NCBI RefSeq assembly: GCF_025655475.1
Contig: NZ_JAHTIK010000001.1
Coordinates: 5,781,325 to 5,844,389 of the forward strand
Source: Kitasatospora sp. DSM 101779
Lineage (GTDB): Bacteria > Actinomycetota > Actinomycetes > Streptomycetales > Streptomycetaceae
Direction: 5' to 3'
DNA: 63,065 nt
Under the pieces are notes generated by a model. That model was not told the origin of the DNA and searched no databases. It saw only the letters and a list, made by a program, of their open reading frames with translations. The position numbers and the translations under genes were made by a program. Shown piece after piece: positions 17,216 to 25,596 of this stretch (positions within the stretch are counted from its first letter, which is position 1; each line of letters begins with the position of its first letter).

Positions 17216-18784
17216 TCAGGACTCTTCTTCGCCGTGGGCGGCCGCGAAACGCGCCGAGGCATCCGCGCGGAGCCGCAATTTGTCCGGTTTCCCGACGCCG
17301 ATGAGCGGCAGGCTCTTCCGCAGCTCGATGTCGGCCGGGGCATGGTTGGCACTGAGGAGGCCGTCGACGTGCTTGCGCAGTTCGTCGGGAGCGACCTCTG
17401 CGCCCTCACGCAGGACGACCGTGGCGCAGATGCGCTCAAGACGGTCGGCGTTCTCGGCCCCGAAAACCGCCGCCTCCGCGACAGCGGGGTGCGCCAGCAG
17501 CGCGCGCTCGACCGCGGCCGGGAAGACCTTGATCCCATTCGCCTTGATCACATCCGCGATCCGGCCGTGCAGGTGGAGATAGCCCGCGTCGTCGAGATGC
17601 CCGATGTCCCCCGTGCGGATCCATCCGTCCCGGACGGTGCGCGCGGTCTGCTCAGGATCGTTCCAGTAATGGTCCATCGACCAGGGCGAGTTGACGCACA
17701 CCTCGCCGGACTCGCCGGTCGGCAGCGTCCGGCCGTCCTGCGGATCCCGGATGGTCACCTGCAGCCATTCGAGCGGACGTCCCACCGTCGCGCGCAGGGT
17801 GTCGTCTCCGTGCTCGTGCGGCAGGAGCCAGCTGATCATGTTGGTCTCGATCGTGCCGTAGACCTGCATGAGCACCGGCCCGAAGACCTTCGCGGCCACC
17901 GCCAGTCGCTCGGGAGAGGCGGGCAGGCCGGTGTAGAAGAAGTCGCGCACGCTCGACAGATCGGTCCGCGCCGTGTCCGGATGGTCGGCCAGCGCGTACA
18001 GCTGCGGAGCGGACAGCACGAGTCGGTTGACCCGGTGCAGGGCCACCGTCCGCAGGACCTCTGCCGCGTCGAAGCCGGGCAGCAGCACGACCGTGCCGCC
18101 GGGAACCATCACATCGTCGGCGGCGAACCCGCTGGAGTGGGTCAGGGGCGCGGTGATCAGGCTGGTCGCCTTCTGTGCCCGGACGGCGGACGCCGTGACC
18201 ATCTCGTTCTTCACCCTGAACGACCAGCTCGCTCCCTTGGGCCGGCCGGTCGAGCCGCTGGAGTAGGTGACCACGGCGATGTCACCGCTGCGCGCCGCCT
18301 CGAGCTGGAAGGCGTCCGAGGGAAGGGCCGTCAGGTCGACGACGTCGCTGCCCAGGTCGCCGAACCCGGCGAGCACGGGGCGGATCGCCGTCGTGCCGCA
18401 AACCGCCCGCGCGCGGCCGAGATTGGCGTCGTCAACGGTGATCATCGAGGGCGCTGCCTCTGCCACGATGCTCCCCTGACGGTCCGTCGAGAGCCGGTCG
18501 GCGGGATCGACGGCGTTGACACCGGCAAGGTGGACCACCGTGGCGCCGAGCAGATTCGCGGCGTAGCGCGACACCAGCGTCGCCGGGGTGTTCGGGTCGG
18601 TCAGGATGCCGACCACGCTGCCCACCCCGACACCGTGCGTGCGCATCACCGCGGCCGCCGACGTGACCGAGTCGGCCAGGTCGCCGGCCGTCGTGGGCAC
18701 GTCGCGGTGGACGAGCGGTACGCCGGAAGGGTTGGCTCGGAAGGCGCTCAGGATCTGGCGGACATAATGCTCGTTGCCTTGCAA
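17216..18784 (-). CDS. Amide synthetase, NovL/SimL-like (ANL superfamily)
   Basis: A 522-residue AMP-forming ligase starting at TTG with GGAG 8 nt upstream. It has VTYSSGSTGRPKG (P-loop, near residue 172), YGTIETNM, RTGDIGHLDDAGYLHLHGR and a C-terminal VGKPDKLRLR. Length and motif style match the amide synthetases NovL, CloL and SimL, which adenylate a carboxylic acid and transfer it to the amino group of the aminocoumarin. It sits between the degenerate SDR and the NRPS in the aminocoumarin operon. Expected role: joining the acyl linker to the aminocoumarin. An acyl-CoA ligase role cannot be excluded from sequence alone. Confidence 0.8.
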   Translation of the reverse strand: MQGNEHYVRQILSAFRANPSGVPLVHRDVPTTAGDLADSVTSAAAVMRTHGVGVGSVVGILTDPNTPATLVSRYAANLLGATVVHLAGVNAVDPADRLSTDRQGSIVAEAAPSMITVDDANLGRARAVCGTTAIRPVLAGFGDLGSDVVDLTALPSDAFQLEAARSGDIAVVTYSSGSTGRPKGASWSFRVKNEMVTASAVRAQKATSLITAPLTHSSGFAADDVMVPGGTVVLLPGFDAAEVLRTVALHRVNRLVLSAPQLYALADHPDTARTDLSSVRDFFYTGLPASPERLAVAAKVFGPVLMQVYGTIETNMISWLLPHEHGDDTLRATVGRPLEWLQVTIRDPQDGRTLPTGESGEVCVNSPWSMDHYWNDPEQTARTVRDGWIRTGDIGHLDDAGYLHLHGRIADVIKANGIKVFPAAVERALLAHPAVAEAAVFGAENADRLERICATVVLREGAEVAPDELRKHVDGLLSANHAPADIELRKSLPLIGVGKPDKLRLRADASARFAAAHGEEES

Positions 18785-18818
18785 AACACATTCTCCAATC
18801 CAGCTGACGGGGCGAGGT

Positions 18819-19526
18819 TCAGGCCGCTTCCTCGTCGCCCACGTGGATGACCTGACCGGTCACCGATGACGCCCCGTCACTGACCAGGAACGGCACCGCC
18901 GCAGCGATCTGCGCCGCGTACCGCGGCCCGGCCGCGTCGGTGACGTGTGGGCCGGCACCGGTTCGGACCTCCGCTGCGGGAGTCGCGGGCGCGATGGCGT
19001 TCACCGTGATCCCGAAGGCCTGCAGCTCCAGCGCGATCGTCCTGGTGAAGCCTTCGACGGCGGCCAGCACGGTTGCGTGGTGGTGCGGCCCGCTCGCCAC
19101 GGAAGCGGGAAGGGCCGCGATGTTGATGATGCGTCCCCAGCCTTGCCTGATCATGGGATCGATCACCGACCGACTGGTGACGAAGAGTCCTCGAAGGGGG
19201 AGCCCGGTCGCTGCGAGCCAGTCATCGTCGGAAATCCGGCTCAGCGGACCGCGGACGGTGGTGGTGACAGTGTTCACCAGGACATTCGGCTCACCCAGTT
19301 CGGCGCACACCCGGCCGAGGGCGGCATCGACCGAAACGGAATCGGTCACATCGGTCTCGACGGCCAGCGCCTGTCGTCCGGTCCCCCGTACGCGATTGAC
19401 CGTCTCCGTACCGGCGGTGCTGTCCCGGCAGAGTACCGCAACGTCCCAGCCGAGCTCTGCCAATCGCATCGCGAAGGCAGAACTCGATTCCTGGTTTCCG
19501 TCGGCAACAATCGCGACAGGAGCCAT
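18819..19526 (-). CDS. Degenerate SDR, NovK-like non-catalytic partner
   Basis: A 235-residue SDR-fold protein starting at ATG with AGGAGG 8 nt upstream. The glycine-rich loop is damaged (ADGNQESS instead of TGxxxGxG), NNAG is NTVT, the catalytic Ser segment reads NIAALP, and YxxxK is replaced by HATVLAAV. It therefore cannot work as a normal dehydrogenase. In the novobiocin pathway NovK is a structural partner of catalytic NovJ; an intact SDR lies at the other end of this operon. It is the first gene after site B, with the ligase 34 bp downstream. Role as a NovK equivalent is inferred. Confidence 0.75.
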   Translation of the reverse strand: MAPVAIVADGNQESSSAFAMRLAELGWDVAVLCRDSTAGTETVNRVRGTGRQALAVETDVTDSVSVDAALGRVCAELGEPNVLVNTVTTTVRGPLSRISDDDWLAATGLPLRGLFVTSRSVIDPMIRQGWGRIINIAALPASVASGPHHHATVLAAVEGFTRTIALELQAFGITVNAIAPATPAAEVRTGAGPHVTDAAGPRYAAQIAAAVPFLVSDGASSVTGQVIHVGDEEAA

Positions 19527-19599
19527 GTGCCGATCCTCCTTGAATTCACCGCCGCCCATAATGCGACGACTTTAAAAAGGTTCGGCGCACCCTGTAAGC

Positions 19600-19653
19600 A
19601 GCCTCTTCGAATATTGAGGGAAACTCAAGCGCCCACTGACTAAGCTTTCGCTA
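19600..19653 (-). promoter_or_regulatory. Cluster promoter/operator site B
   Basis: Minus strand: distal TAG at 19653-19651, which is also the stop codon of the upstream PPTase gene; proximal TAG at 19642; -35 TTGAGT at 19628-19623; 17-bp spacer; -10 GAGGCT at 19605-19600. It drives the six-gene aminocoumarin operon with a leader of about 65 nt. Confidence 0.85.
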
Positions 19654-20328
19654 AATCTCCGCTGTGCCGCCGGTGGCCACGGTGATCGCCGTGAGGGCGA
19701 GTCCGTTCCGGACCAGCCAGCGCCCGTCGAACCCGGGCACTCGAACCCCGGCGACGACCGGGCCCGGTACCAGCAACCGGGCCCGGAAGGTCCCGGCATC
19801 CGGATCGAAGGTGATCGAGGCTTCCTCGAAGTCCAGCCACCGGTTGGTGAGCGGGAACCACGCCTTGTACACGCTCTCCTTGGCGCTGAACAGCAGCCGG
19901 TCCCAGCAGGTCCCGGGTCTCCGGGCCGCCAGATCGGACAGCCTGGTCCGCTCCTCGGGAAGGGCGATGACGTCCAGTTCGCTGCCGGGCAGCGGCCGGT
20001 GGGGCTCGGCGTCGAGGCCGATCGTCACCAGGTCGGCGGCGCGCGCGACCGCGGCGGCCCGGTAGCCCGCGCAGTGGGTCATCGAGCCGACGACGCCGTC
20101 GGGCCAGGCCGGTGCGCCTCGTGGTCCGGGGAGGATCGGCACGGGAGCGACTCCGAGTGCGGACAGAGCTGTGCGGGCACACGCCCGTACCGTGCCGAAC
20201 TCGCGTCGCCGGCTGTCCACCGCCCGGGTGATCAGGGCCTGCTCCTCGGCGAAGAGCACGGGCGGATCCACCGGGTCGGTGAAGGCCTGGACGGCCACGA
20301 CCGGCGGCGCCAGCAGCTGCTCGATCAT
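19651..20328 (-). CDS. 4'-phosphopantetheinyl transferase (EntD/Sfp-like)
   Basis: A 225-residue carrier-protein activating enzyme. Visible motifs are GSMTHCAGY, the magnesium-binding GLDAEP and the KESVYKAWFP motif (WxxKEA type) near residue 153. The start ATG overlaps the stop of the upstream phosphoesterase (ATGA), so the two are translationally coupled, a pairing common in streptomycetes. It would load phosphopantetheine on the NRPS PCP and the two ACPs. The window encodes a second PPTase at 27179. Its stop codon TAG is part of operator site B. Confidence 0.9.
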   Translation of the reverse strand: MIEQLLAPPVVAVQAFTDPVDPPVLFAEEQALITRAVDSRRREFGTVRACARTALSALGVAPVPILPGPRGAPAWPDGVVGSMTHCAGYRAAAVARAADLVTIGLDAEPHRPLPGSELDVIALPEERTRLSDLAARRPGTCWDRLLFSAKESVYKAWFPLTNRWLDFEEASITFDPDAGTFRARLLVPGPVVAGVRVPGFDGRWLVRNGLALTAITVATGGTAEI

Positions 20329-21176
20329 CCGCCACTCCGCACGGCCGCCGCCTCGGGGAGGATCCGGACCAACCGGCCCGGTGCGGCAGGGCGCGGCTGC
20401 CACTCCCGGGGGTAGCCGAGCGAGACCTCGTGGTGCGGCACCCCGTCCTCGTGGATGAGGGAGGGGATGTGCAGATGGCCGTAGACGACCGCCGCCGAAC
20501 GGAATCTGCGGTGCCAGTCCGCAGTGGCCTCGGTGCCGCACCAGAGTGCGAACTCCGGATGCCGAAGCACCCTGGTGGGCCGGCGCACCAGGGGGAAGTG
20601 GTTGACCAGGACGGTGGGCAGCGTCTCGTCCACGGCGGTCAGCCGCGCCTCGGTGATCTCGACGCGCGCACGGCACCAGGCGGTCCGGCTCGGATACGGG
20701 TCGGGGTGCAGCATGAACTCGTCGGTGCAGATCACCCCGGCGTCCTCGGCGAGGGCGAGTGCCTCCTGTGCGTCGCGGGCGCCGGCAGGCCTGAAGCTGT
20801 AGTCGTAGAGGACGAAGAGCGGTGCGATCACGGCTGGACCGCCCGTGCCCTCCCAGAGCGGGTACGGATCCTCGGGAGTGATGACGCCGAGCCTTCGGCA
20901 CAGCTCCACGAGGTAGCGGTACCGGGCCTCACCGCGCAGCTGCACCGGGTCGTCGGGCGGGGTCCACAGCTCGTGGTTGCCCGGGACCCAGACCACCTTC
21001 TCGAAGCGGTCGGCCAGCAGCGACAGCGCCCACTCGATGTCCGCAACCGTGTCACCGACATCCCCTGCGACCAGCAGCCAGTCGTGATCCGACTCGGGGC
21101 GCAGCGTCTCGACGATTCTCCTGTTGTCCTCGTAGCGGACGTGAAGATCGCTGATCGCCAGCAGGCTGCCTTGCAT
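20325..21176 (-). CDS. Metallophosphoesterase (calcineurin-like)
   Basis: A 283-residue protein with the binuclear metal-site motifs ISDLHVRY near residue 8, AGDVGD near 37, PGNHE near 65, and VNHFP and GHLH in the second half. The start is the ATG giving MQGSLLAISDLH with AGGAG 8 nt upstream. Such genes often lie directly before an EntD-like PPTase in Streptomyces; the substrate is not known, and an action on phosphopantetheine or CoA metabolites is only a guess. It has its own promoter, site G, with a leader of about 155 nt. Confidence 0.85.
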   Translation of the reverse strand: MQGSLLAISDLHVRYEDNRRIVETLRPESDHDWLLVAGDVGDTVADIEWALSLLADRFEKVVWVPGNHELWTPPDDPVQLRGEARYRYLVELCRRLGVITPEDPYPLWEGTGGPAVIAPLFVLYDYSFRPAGARDAQEALALAEDAGVICTDEFMLHPDPYPSRTAWCRARVEITEARLTAVDETLPTVLVNHFPLVRRPTRVLRHPEFALWCGTEATADWHRRFRSAAVVYGHLHIPSLIHEDGVPHHEVSLGYPREWQPRPAAPGRLVRILPEAAAVRSGG

Positions 21177-21337
21177 CCTCACTGCTCCTGCCCCCCTTTG
21201 AATGCTTCGCCGGACATGCGATTCATCGCGGGAACAGCGAATATCGGCGGGCATTACCGATTCCCGCTGCCGGACCAGCGAGGTCGGCTCACCGGCGCAG
21301 TCCGCTTCGACGCGCTCACTGATATCGCACGAGTTCG

Positions 21338-21391
21338 ATCATAGGGATCGGTAACCAGGCGAACAAGCAGCTCAGTTCTAGCAGCGCACTA
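21338..21391 (-). promoter_or_regulatory. Cluster promoter/operator site G
   Basis: Minus strand: distal TAG at 21391, proximal TAG at 21380, -35 TTGTTC at 21366-21361, 17-bp spacer, -10 TATGAT at 21343-21338. Spacing is identical to the other six sites, but the -10 is canonical, which fixes GAGGCT of the others as the -10 position. An additional GACTAAGC lies upstream of the distal TAG. Confidence 0.82.
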
Positions 21392-21774
21392 AGTCGGCTT
21401 AGTCTCGATCTTGTATGACGGGCCGCCGGTTCGACAGGCTGTTTGGTTTGGCCGGCGGACTGTTCAGTTTGGGTGGTTCGGTGTTTCTGTCATGGGGGCA
21501 CGGGGGATCCGGCTGCCGCGTCGGCTTGACGCCGGTTCCACGGCTCCGGAGGGGGGCCGACACCTGTCGGGGGGAGTGTTGTCGCTGGTCATCCGGGTCC
21601 GGCGGGGCTGGAGCCACTCGGACGCATGGGTGATCGCGTCGGTCCGGAGCCGGTTGCGGGCCGGACGGAGGTTGAATTGCCCGGATTCGGCACTTGATTT
21701 CGTGCGAGGATTGCGAACAGCCACAAGGCCCCGAAACACAGTCACGACATGAGATCTCCACCAGGAGTGTGGTT
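21392..21774. other. Intergenic, no gene recognised
   Basis: Lies between the end of the giant operon (21847) and site G. It is less GC-rich than the surrounding genes. Short open frames exist on both strands but show no protein family character. Confidence 0.45.
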
Positions 21775-21814
21775 CCGGGCCGCTACCGGGCCGCTACCGG
21801 GCCGCTACCGGGCC
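21775..21814. repeat. 11-bp tandem repeat
   Basis: Three exact copies plus a 7-bp remainder of CCGGGCCGCTA directly after the end of the aldehyde dehydrogenase gene. The unit is one helical turn long. No function is evident; it could also be a slippage-prone spot. Confidence 0.85.
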
Positions 21815-21846
21815 CGTCGGGCAGCCGGTCGCGGGAAGCGCCGGGG

Positions 21847-23169
21847 TCAGCGTCCCGGCACATCGAGCACGGTCTTGCGATGGCTGAAGGCGGCGAGGGA
21901 GTGCGCGCCCCGGTAGCTGCCCGTCCCGCTCTGCCCCACCCCGCCGAACGGCAGTCCCGGCTCCAGGACCTGCGCCATCGGCAGGCCGAGCACGACACTG
22001 CCCGAGGCCGTCTCCTCGGCCAGACGGCGCCGGATTTCCGCGGAGTCGGTGAAGCCGTAGACCGCAAGCGGCTTGTCCCGCGCGTTGATGAAGGTGATCG
22101 CCTCGTCCACCCCGGACACCTCGACGATCGGCAGGACCGGCCCGAAGATCTCCTCCTGCATGACCGGCGAATCGGCCGGCACCTCGGCCAGCACCGTCGG
22201 CGCGATGAACCGGCTCTCCCGGTCGTGGCCGCCACCGACGGCGATCCGGCCGGAGTCGAGCAGGCGGACGATGCGGTCGAAGTGCTGCACATTGATGATC
22301 CGTCCGTACCCGCGTGAGGTCTCCGGCGTGGTTCCGAACAGCTTCTCGAGTGTCCGGGCAAGCTCGACCTCCAGCGCCCGCGCCGTCCCGGGGTCGGTCA
22401 GCACGTAGTCGGGAGCGACGCAGGTCTGGCCCGCGTTGGCGAACTTGGCCCGGGCCAGCCGCGTCGCCGTGGCTGCGAGACTCGTCCCGCGGTCGACGAA
22501 CACCGGGGACTTGCCGCCCAGTTCCAGCGTGACCGGGGTGAGGTGCTCGGCCGCAGCACGCATGACGATCCGTCCGACCGCGCCGTTCCCGGTGTAGAAG
22601 ACGTGGTCGAAGCGCTGGGCCAACAGGGCGGTGGCCTCCGCCACACCGCCCTCCACCACGGCGACCGCACCGGTGTCCAGGTACCGCGGAATCAGCCGGG
22701 CCAGGAGCGCGGAGCAGGCGGGTGCCACCTCGCTGGGCTTGGCCACCACCGCATTGCCGGCGGCCAGCGCACCCGCGATCGGGACGAGCAGCAGCTGTAC
22801 GGGATAGTTCCACGGCGCCATCACCAGCACGACTCCCAGCGGGTCGTACTGGAGGTGGGCCGTCGAGCCGGGAGGACAGCCGGTCAGGGCCACGGGGACC
22901 GGCCGCAGCCACTCCTCCAGGTTCACCAGGATGTGGTCGATCTCGCGGATCGTGAACCCGATCTCGGCCGCGTACGCCTCGGTCCGGCTCTTGCGCAGGT
23001 CGGTGTGGAGTGCCGCGGCCAAATCCTCCACGTGGTCGCGCAACAGGGCCCGCAGCCGAGTGAGCTGCTCGGTCCGCCACTCCAGCGAACGGTTGGGGCC
23101 GGTGCGACAGGCGGCGCGGAGACGAGCGACGACTTCCTCGGGTCGCTCCGGAGCGGATGTGCGTGGCAA
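21847..23169 (-). CDS. Aldehyde dehydrogenase (class 3-like)
   Basis: A 440-residue NAD(P)-dependent aldehyde dehydrogenase with APWNYP (cofactor pocket), TGNGAVGR, catalytic Glu in LELGGKSP near residue 218 and catalytic Cys in NAGQTCVAP near residue 252. It lacks the N-terminal extension of class 1/2 enzymes, as class 3 enzymes do. It is the last gene of the site C operon and directly follows the carotenoid-oxygenase-like gene. Together they could cleave a conjugated chain to an aldehyde and oxidise it to a carboxylic acid, giving a diacid linker able to form both an ester and an amide. That pathway role is inference. Confidence 0.88.
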   Translation of the reverse strand: MPRTSAPERPEEVVARLRAACRTGPNRSLEWRTEQLTRLRALLRDHVEDLAAALHTDLRKSRTEAYAAEIGFTIREIDHILVNLEEWLRPVPVALTGCPPGSTAHLQYDPLGVVLVMAPWNYPVQLLLVPIAGALAAGNAVVAKPSEVAPACSALLARLIPRYLDTGAVAVVEGGVAEATALLAQRFDHVFYTGNGAVGRIVMRAAAEHLTPVTLELGGKSPVFVDRGTSLAATATRLARAKFANAGQTCVAPDYVLTDPGTARALEVELARTLEKLFGTTPETSRGYGRIINVQHFDRIVRLLDSGRIAVGGGHDRESRFIAPTVLAEVPADSPVMQEEIFGPVLPIVEVSGVDEAITFINARDKPLAVYGFTDSAEIRRRLAEETASGSVVLGLPMAQVLEPGLPFGGVGQSGTGSYRGAHSLAAFSHRKTVLDVPGR

Positions 23170-23186
23170 GGGACCTTCCGTTTCGG

Positions 23187-24557
23187 TCAGGCCGGGTCGG
23201 CGATCCAGCTCCCGTGGAATCCGAGCGGGACCCGGGCGGGCAGATGCACGGTGGCCAGGGGCTCACCCGTGAAGTCCTGCGCGGACAGGATGACGAGATC
23301 ACTGGCGCCGCGGTCGGGGTCGTGGACGTAGGCGAGCAGGTAGCCCTCGTCCTCCGCATCCGCGGACGCGCGGGGGACGAAGACCGGCTCACCGGTGTAG
23401 TGGCCGCGGCCCAGGGAGCGGACCGCAGTGGTTCCGGCGGAGAAGTCGTGCTTGAGCAGCGCATCGCCGTACGCCTGATCGGGCAGGCCCTCCACGTCGT
23501 CGTCGGGACCGAAGTAGGAGTGCATGTCGGGGACCACGGCCGCGTATCCGAAGCGGTGAGGGGCCGAGACCACAGCGGGGTTGACGCCGGGGAACTCCTG
23601 GGCGCGGTCGTCCAGGCGGGTCTCCGTGACCTTGCCGCTCACCGTGTCGATGATCCAGCGATCGAGCGTGGGCAGGGAATTGCCGTCCAGCCGGAGGCCC
23701 GTGTACATGCGGGGGTAGCGAATGACGTCGACGACCACACGATCGCCGTTGTCGTAGGCGTTCACGGTGTGGAAGACCCAGCAGGGGGCGATCTCGAACC
23801 AGCGCACCTCGGTCCCGTGCCTCGGCAGGAGCCCGATCCTGGCTCCCCGGCTCTCCCGCCAGTCGTACACCAGGGGTTCCCCGGACGCCGCGGCGACCAG
23901 GCTGTTGACCACCGGCAGGTCGTAGAGGACGACGTACCTGCCGGTGAGCGCGAAGTCGTGCATCACCGGGCGGTGCGGCGCGGGGATGTTCACGATCCGT
24001 GTGACCATGCCGGCAGGAGAGAGCACCGAGTACTGCACGAACTCGGCACGCGTCGCGTAGGCGACGGCGTGGAGTTCGCCGGTGTGCGGGTCGAGCTTGG
24101 GGTGCGCCGCATATCCCGCCGGGAGCGTGCCTCGGAAGTCGCACGGGCCGACGGTGTCGAGATCCTCGGTCAGCTCGTACGGCCGGAAGCCGTTCTCGAC
24201 CAGGGCGAGGATCCGTCCGGCGTGCTCGATCACATGGGTGTTGGGGGCGAAATCCGATCCCGCGAAGCGGGAGCCCCGGCGCACCTTCTCCCCGAAGGCC
24301 CTTGCCACGGCGGCGGATCGGACCCACCTGTTCCGGTACCACTCGGCCCGGCCGTCCCGCAGCCGCACCCCGTGGACCATGCCCTCCCCGAGGAACAGGT
24401 TGAGGCGTGGATCGTCCAGGCGCAGCGGATTCGGACCGATGCGTAGGTAGCGTCCCCGCAGTTCGTCGGGGATCCGCCCGGTCACCGGCAGATCGAAGGC
24501 CGTGACCTCCTCGCGCACCGGAGTGAAAGCTCCCTGGTAGGGGGCCTTGATGCTCAC
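23187..24557 (-). CDS. Carotenoid-cleavage-oxygenase family protein
   Basis: A 456-residue protein of the RPE65/NCED/lignostilbene dioxygenase family, which uses four His residues to bind Fe(II) in a seven-bladed propeller. The four expected His segments are present: AAHPKLDPHTGE, MHDFALT, VFHTVNAYD and FHGSWI at the C-terminus. The GTG start overlaps the TE stop codon. Typical members cleave a C=C bond of a polyene with O2. There are no carotenoid genes here, so the likely substrate is a polyene or stilbene-like intermediate of this pathway. It lies 17 bp before the aldehyde dehydrogenase. Confidence 0.88.
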   Translation of the reverse strand: MSIKAPYQGAFTPVREEVTAFDLPVTGRIPDELRGRYLRIGPNPLRLDDPRLNLFLGEGMVHGVRLRDGRAEWYRNRWVRSAAVARAFGEKVRRGSRFAGSDFAPNTHVIEHAGRILALVENGFRPYELTEDLDTVGPCDFRGTLPAGYAAHPKLDPHTGELHAVAYATRAEFVQYSVLSPAGMVTRIVNIPAPHRPVMHDFALTGRYVVLYDLPVVNSLVAAASGEPLVYDWRESRGARIGLLPRHGTEVRWFEIAPCWVFHTVNAYDNGDRVVVDVIRYPRMYTGLRLDGNSLPTLDRWIIDTVSGKVTETRLDDRAQEFPGVNPAVVSAPHRFGYAAVVPDMHSYFGPDDDVEGLPDQAYGDALLKHDFSAGTTAVRSLGRGHYTGEPVFVPRASADAEDEGYLLAYVHDPDRGASDLVILSAQDFTGEPLATVHLPARVPLGFHGSWIADPA

Positions 24558-25327
24558 CGGACAACTCCTCTCGTTGGATTCCCGGCCGGGGCGGAGGACC
24601 GCAGTGTGTCGGCGATGTCTGCCAGGAGTGAACGCCCGTTGGACGGGAGGAAGGGGAAGAAGTGGCCGCCGGCCAGGGTCCTGGACCGGAAGCGACCGGT
24701 GGTGAAGTCGCGCCACCCCGGCAGTGTGGACGCGGGAACCAGCGGGTCATCGGCACCGGCATAGGCGGTCAGCGGCAGGCCGAGACGGATACCCCGCAGC
24801 CCGAGGAGGGCGCTGCGGGCCAGCACCAGGTCGTGGGCCAGCACGTGATCGGCTCGGGAGTGGTCGCTGCCGGCGTCCAGGGCCCGTAGCGGCAGCCGGT
24901 GCCGGCTGAACATCAGCTCCAGCCCTTCCGGTGAGTCCAGAGGAACCGCGAAGTCGAGCGCGTCGGGCCCCGGGATCCCGGCCGTCAGGACGAGGGCGGC
25001 GCACGAGCCGGGGAGGTGTGCCGCGACGGTCACGGCGAGCAGGGAGCCCATGCTGTGACCCCAGAAGAGGGTGGGGAGCGGCGGAAGGGCCGCCAGTTCG
25101 CCGCTGATTCCCTCGACCGCGGCGGAGAGCGGTCCGGTCGGCGATTCACCGCCACGGCGCTCCCGCCCGGGAAGGGTGACCCCGGTCAGCTCGACGTCGC
25201 CCGGCAGGCCGGACAGCAGGCGTGCGTAGGTCTGGGGCCCCGCGCCGGCGTGGGGGAAGACCACGAGCCTGGAACGGCTGTGCGTCGCAGGACGCAGTTG
25301 CCCGGTCCAGACGGGCGGTGAATGCAT
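24554..25327 (-). CDS. Type II thioesterase
   Basis: A 257-residue alpha/beta hydrolase with the nucleophile Ser in GHSMGS near residue 90, VFPHAGAGP near the N-terminus and the catalytic His in GGHFFPF near residue 219. This is the RifR/TEII type that clears wrong or stalled acyl groups from carrier proteins, and possibly releases free acids. It is coupled to the carotenoid-oxygenase-like gene by overlap and lies 42 bp after the small carboxylase subunit gene. Confidence 0.9.
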   Translation of the reverse strand: MHSPPVWTGQLRPATHSRSRLVVFPHAGAGPQTYARLLSGLPGDVELTGVTLPGRERRGGESPTGPLSAAVEGISGELAALPPLPTLFWGHSMGSLLAVTVAAHLPGSCAALVLTAGIPGPDALDFAVPLDSPEGLELMFSRHRLPLRALDAGSDHSRADHVLAHDLVLARSALLGLRGIRLGLPLTAYAGADDPLVPASTLPGWRDFTTGRFRSRTLAGGHFFPFLPSNGRSLLADIADTLRSSAPAGNPTRGVVR

Positions 25328-25369
25328 GGTGGGTGGTCCTCACGGGCAAGGGGCGGGCGGGCCGCGCAG

Positions 25370-25585
25370 CTAGGAAGCCGTCTGCCAACTGCGGGGCCCT
25401 TGAAAGCCGTTGACGCGCTCCAGGCGGCGCCAGCGGGCGGTGTCCCGGTAGCTGCCGGCGTCCGCCGCCCGGTCGGGGCCGCTGGTGCGGATCCGGGCGA
25501 GGAGGACGGCAGTGAGAACCGCGAGCTCCTCCGGTCCGGGCTGTCCTCTCTCCACTCGGATGGCGTCGAGCATGACGTCGGCCAT
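25370..25585 (-). CDS. Acyl-CoA carboxylase epsilon subunit
   Basis: A 71-residue protein with an IRVERGQPGPEELAVLTAVL segment typical of AccE/PccE epsilon subunits, which stabilise actinobacterial acyl-CoA carboxylases. It lies 11 bp after the beta subunit gene. A biotinylated alpha subunit is not in the window and is presumably supplied by the housekeeping gene. Confidence 0.82.
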   Translation of the reverse strand: MADVMLDAIRVERGQPGPEELAVLTAVLLARIRTSGPDRAADAGSYRDTARWRRLERVNGFQGPRSWQTAS

Positions 25586-25596
25586 CAAGGCCTCCC

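Noticed and set aside
14152..17304. 1050-codon plus-strand frame opposite the NRPS
   Set aside because: Shadow frame; the minus strand encodes an unambiguous NRPS with ordered motifs.
17216..18784. Reading the ligase as an NRPS/PKS loading or fatty acyl-CoA ligase
   Set aside because: Possible by fold, but length, neighbours and motif style fit the NovL/SimL amide synthetases better; kept as the alternative.
21415..21750. Small plus-strand frames (about 70-110 codons) between the operon end and site G
   Set aside because: No ribosome-binding site, family similarity or codon pattern of a real gene.
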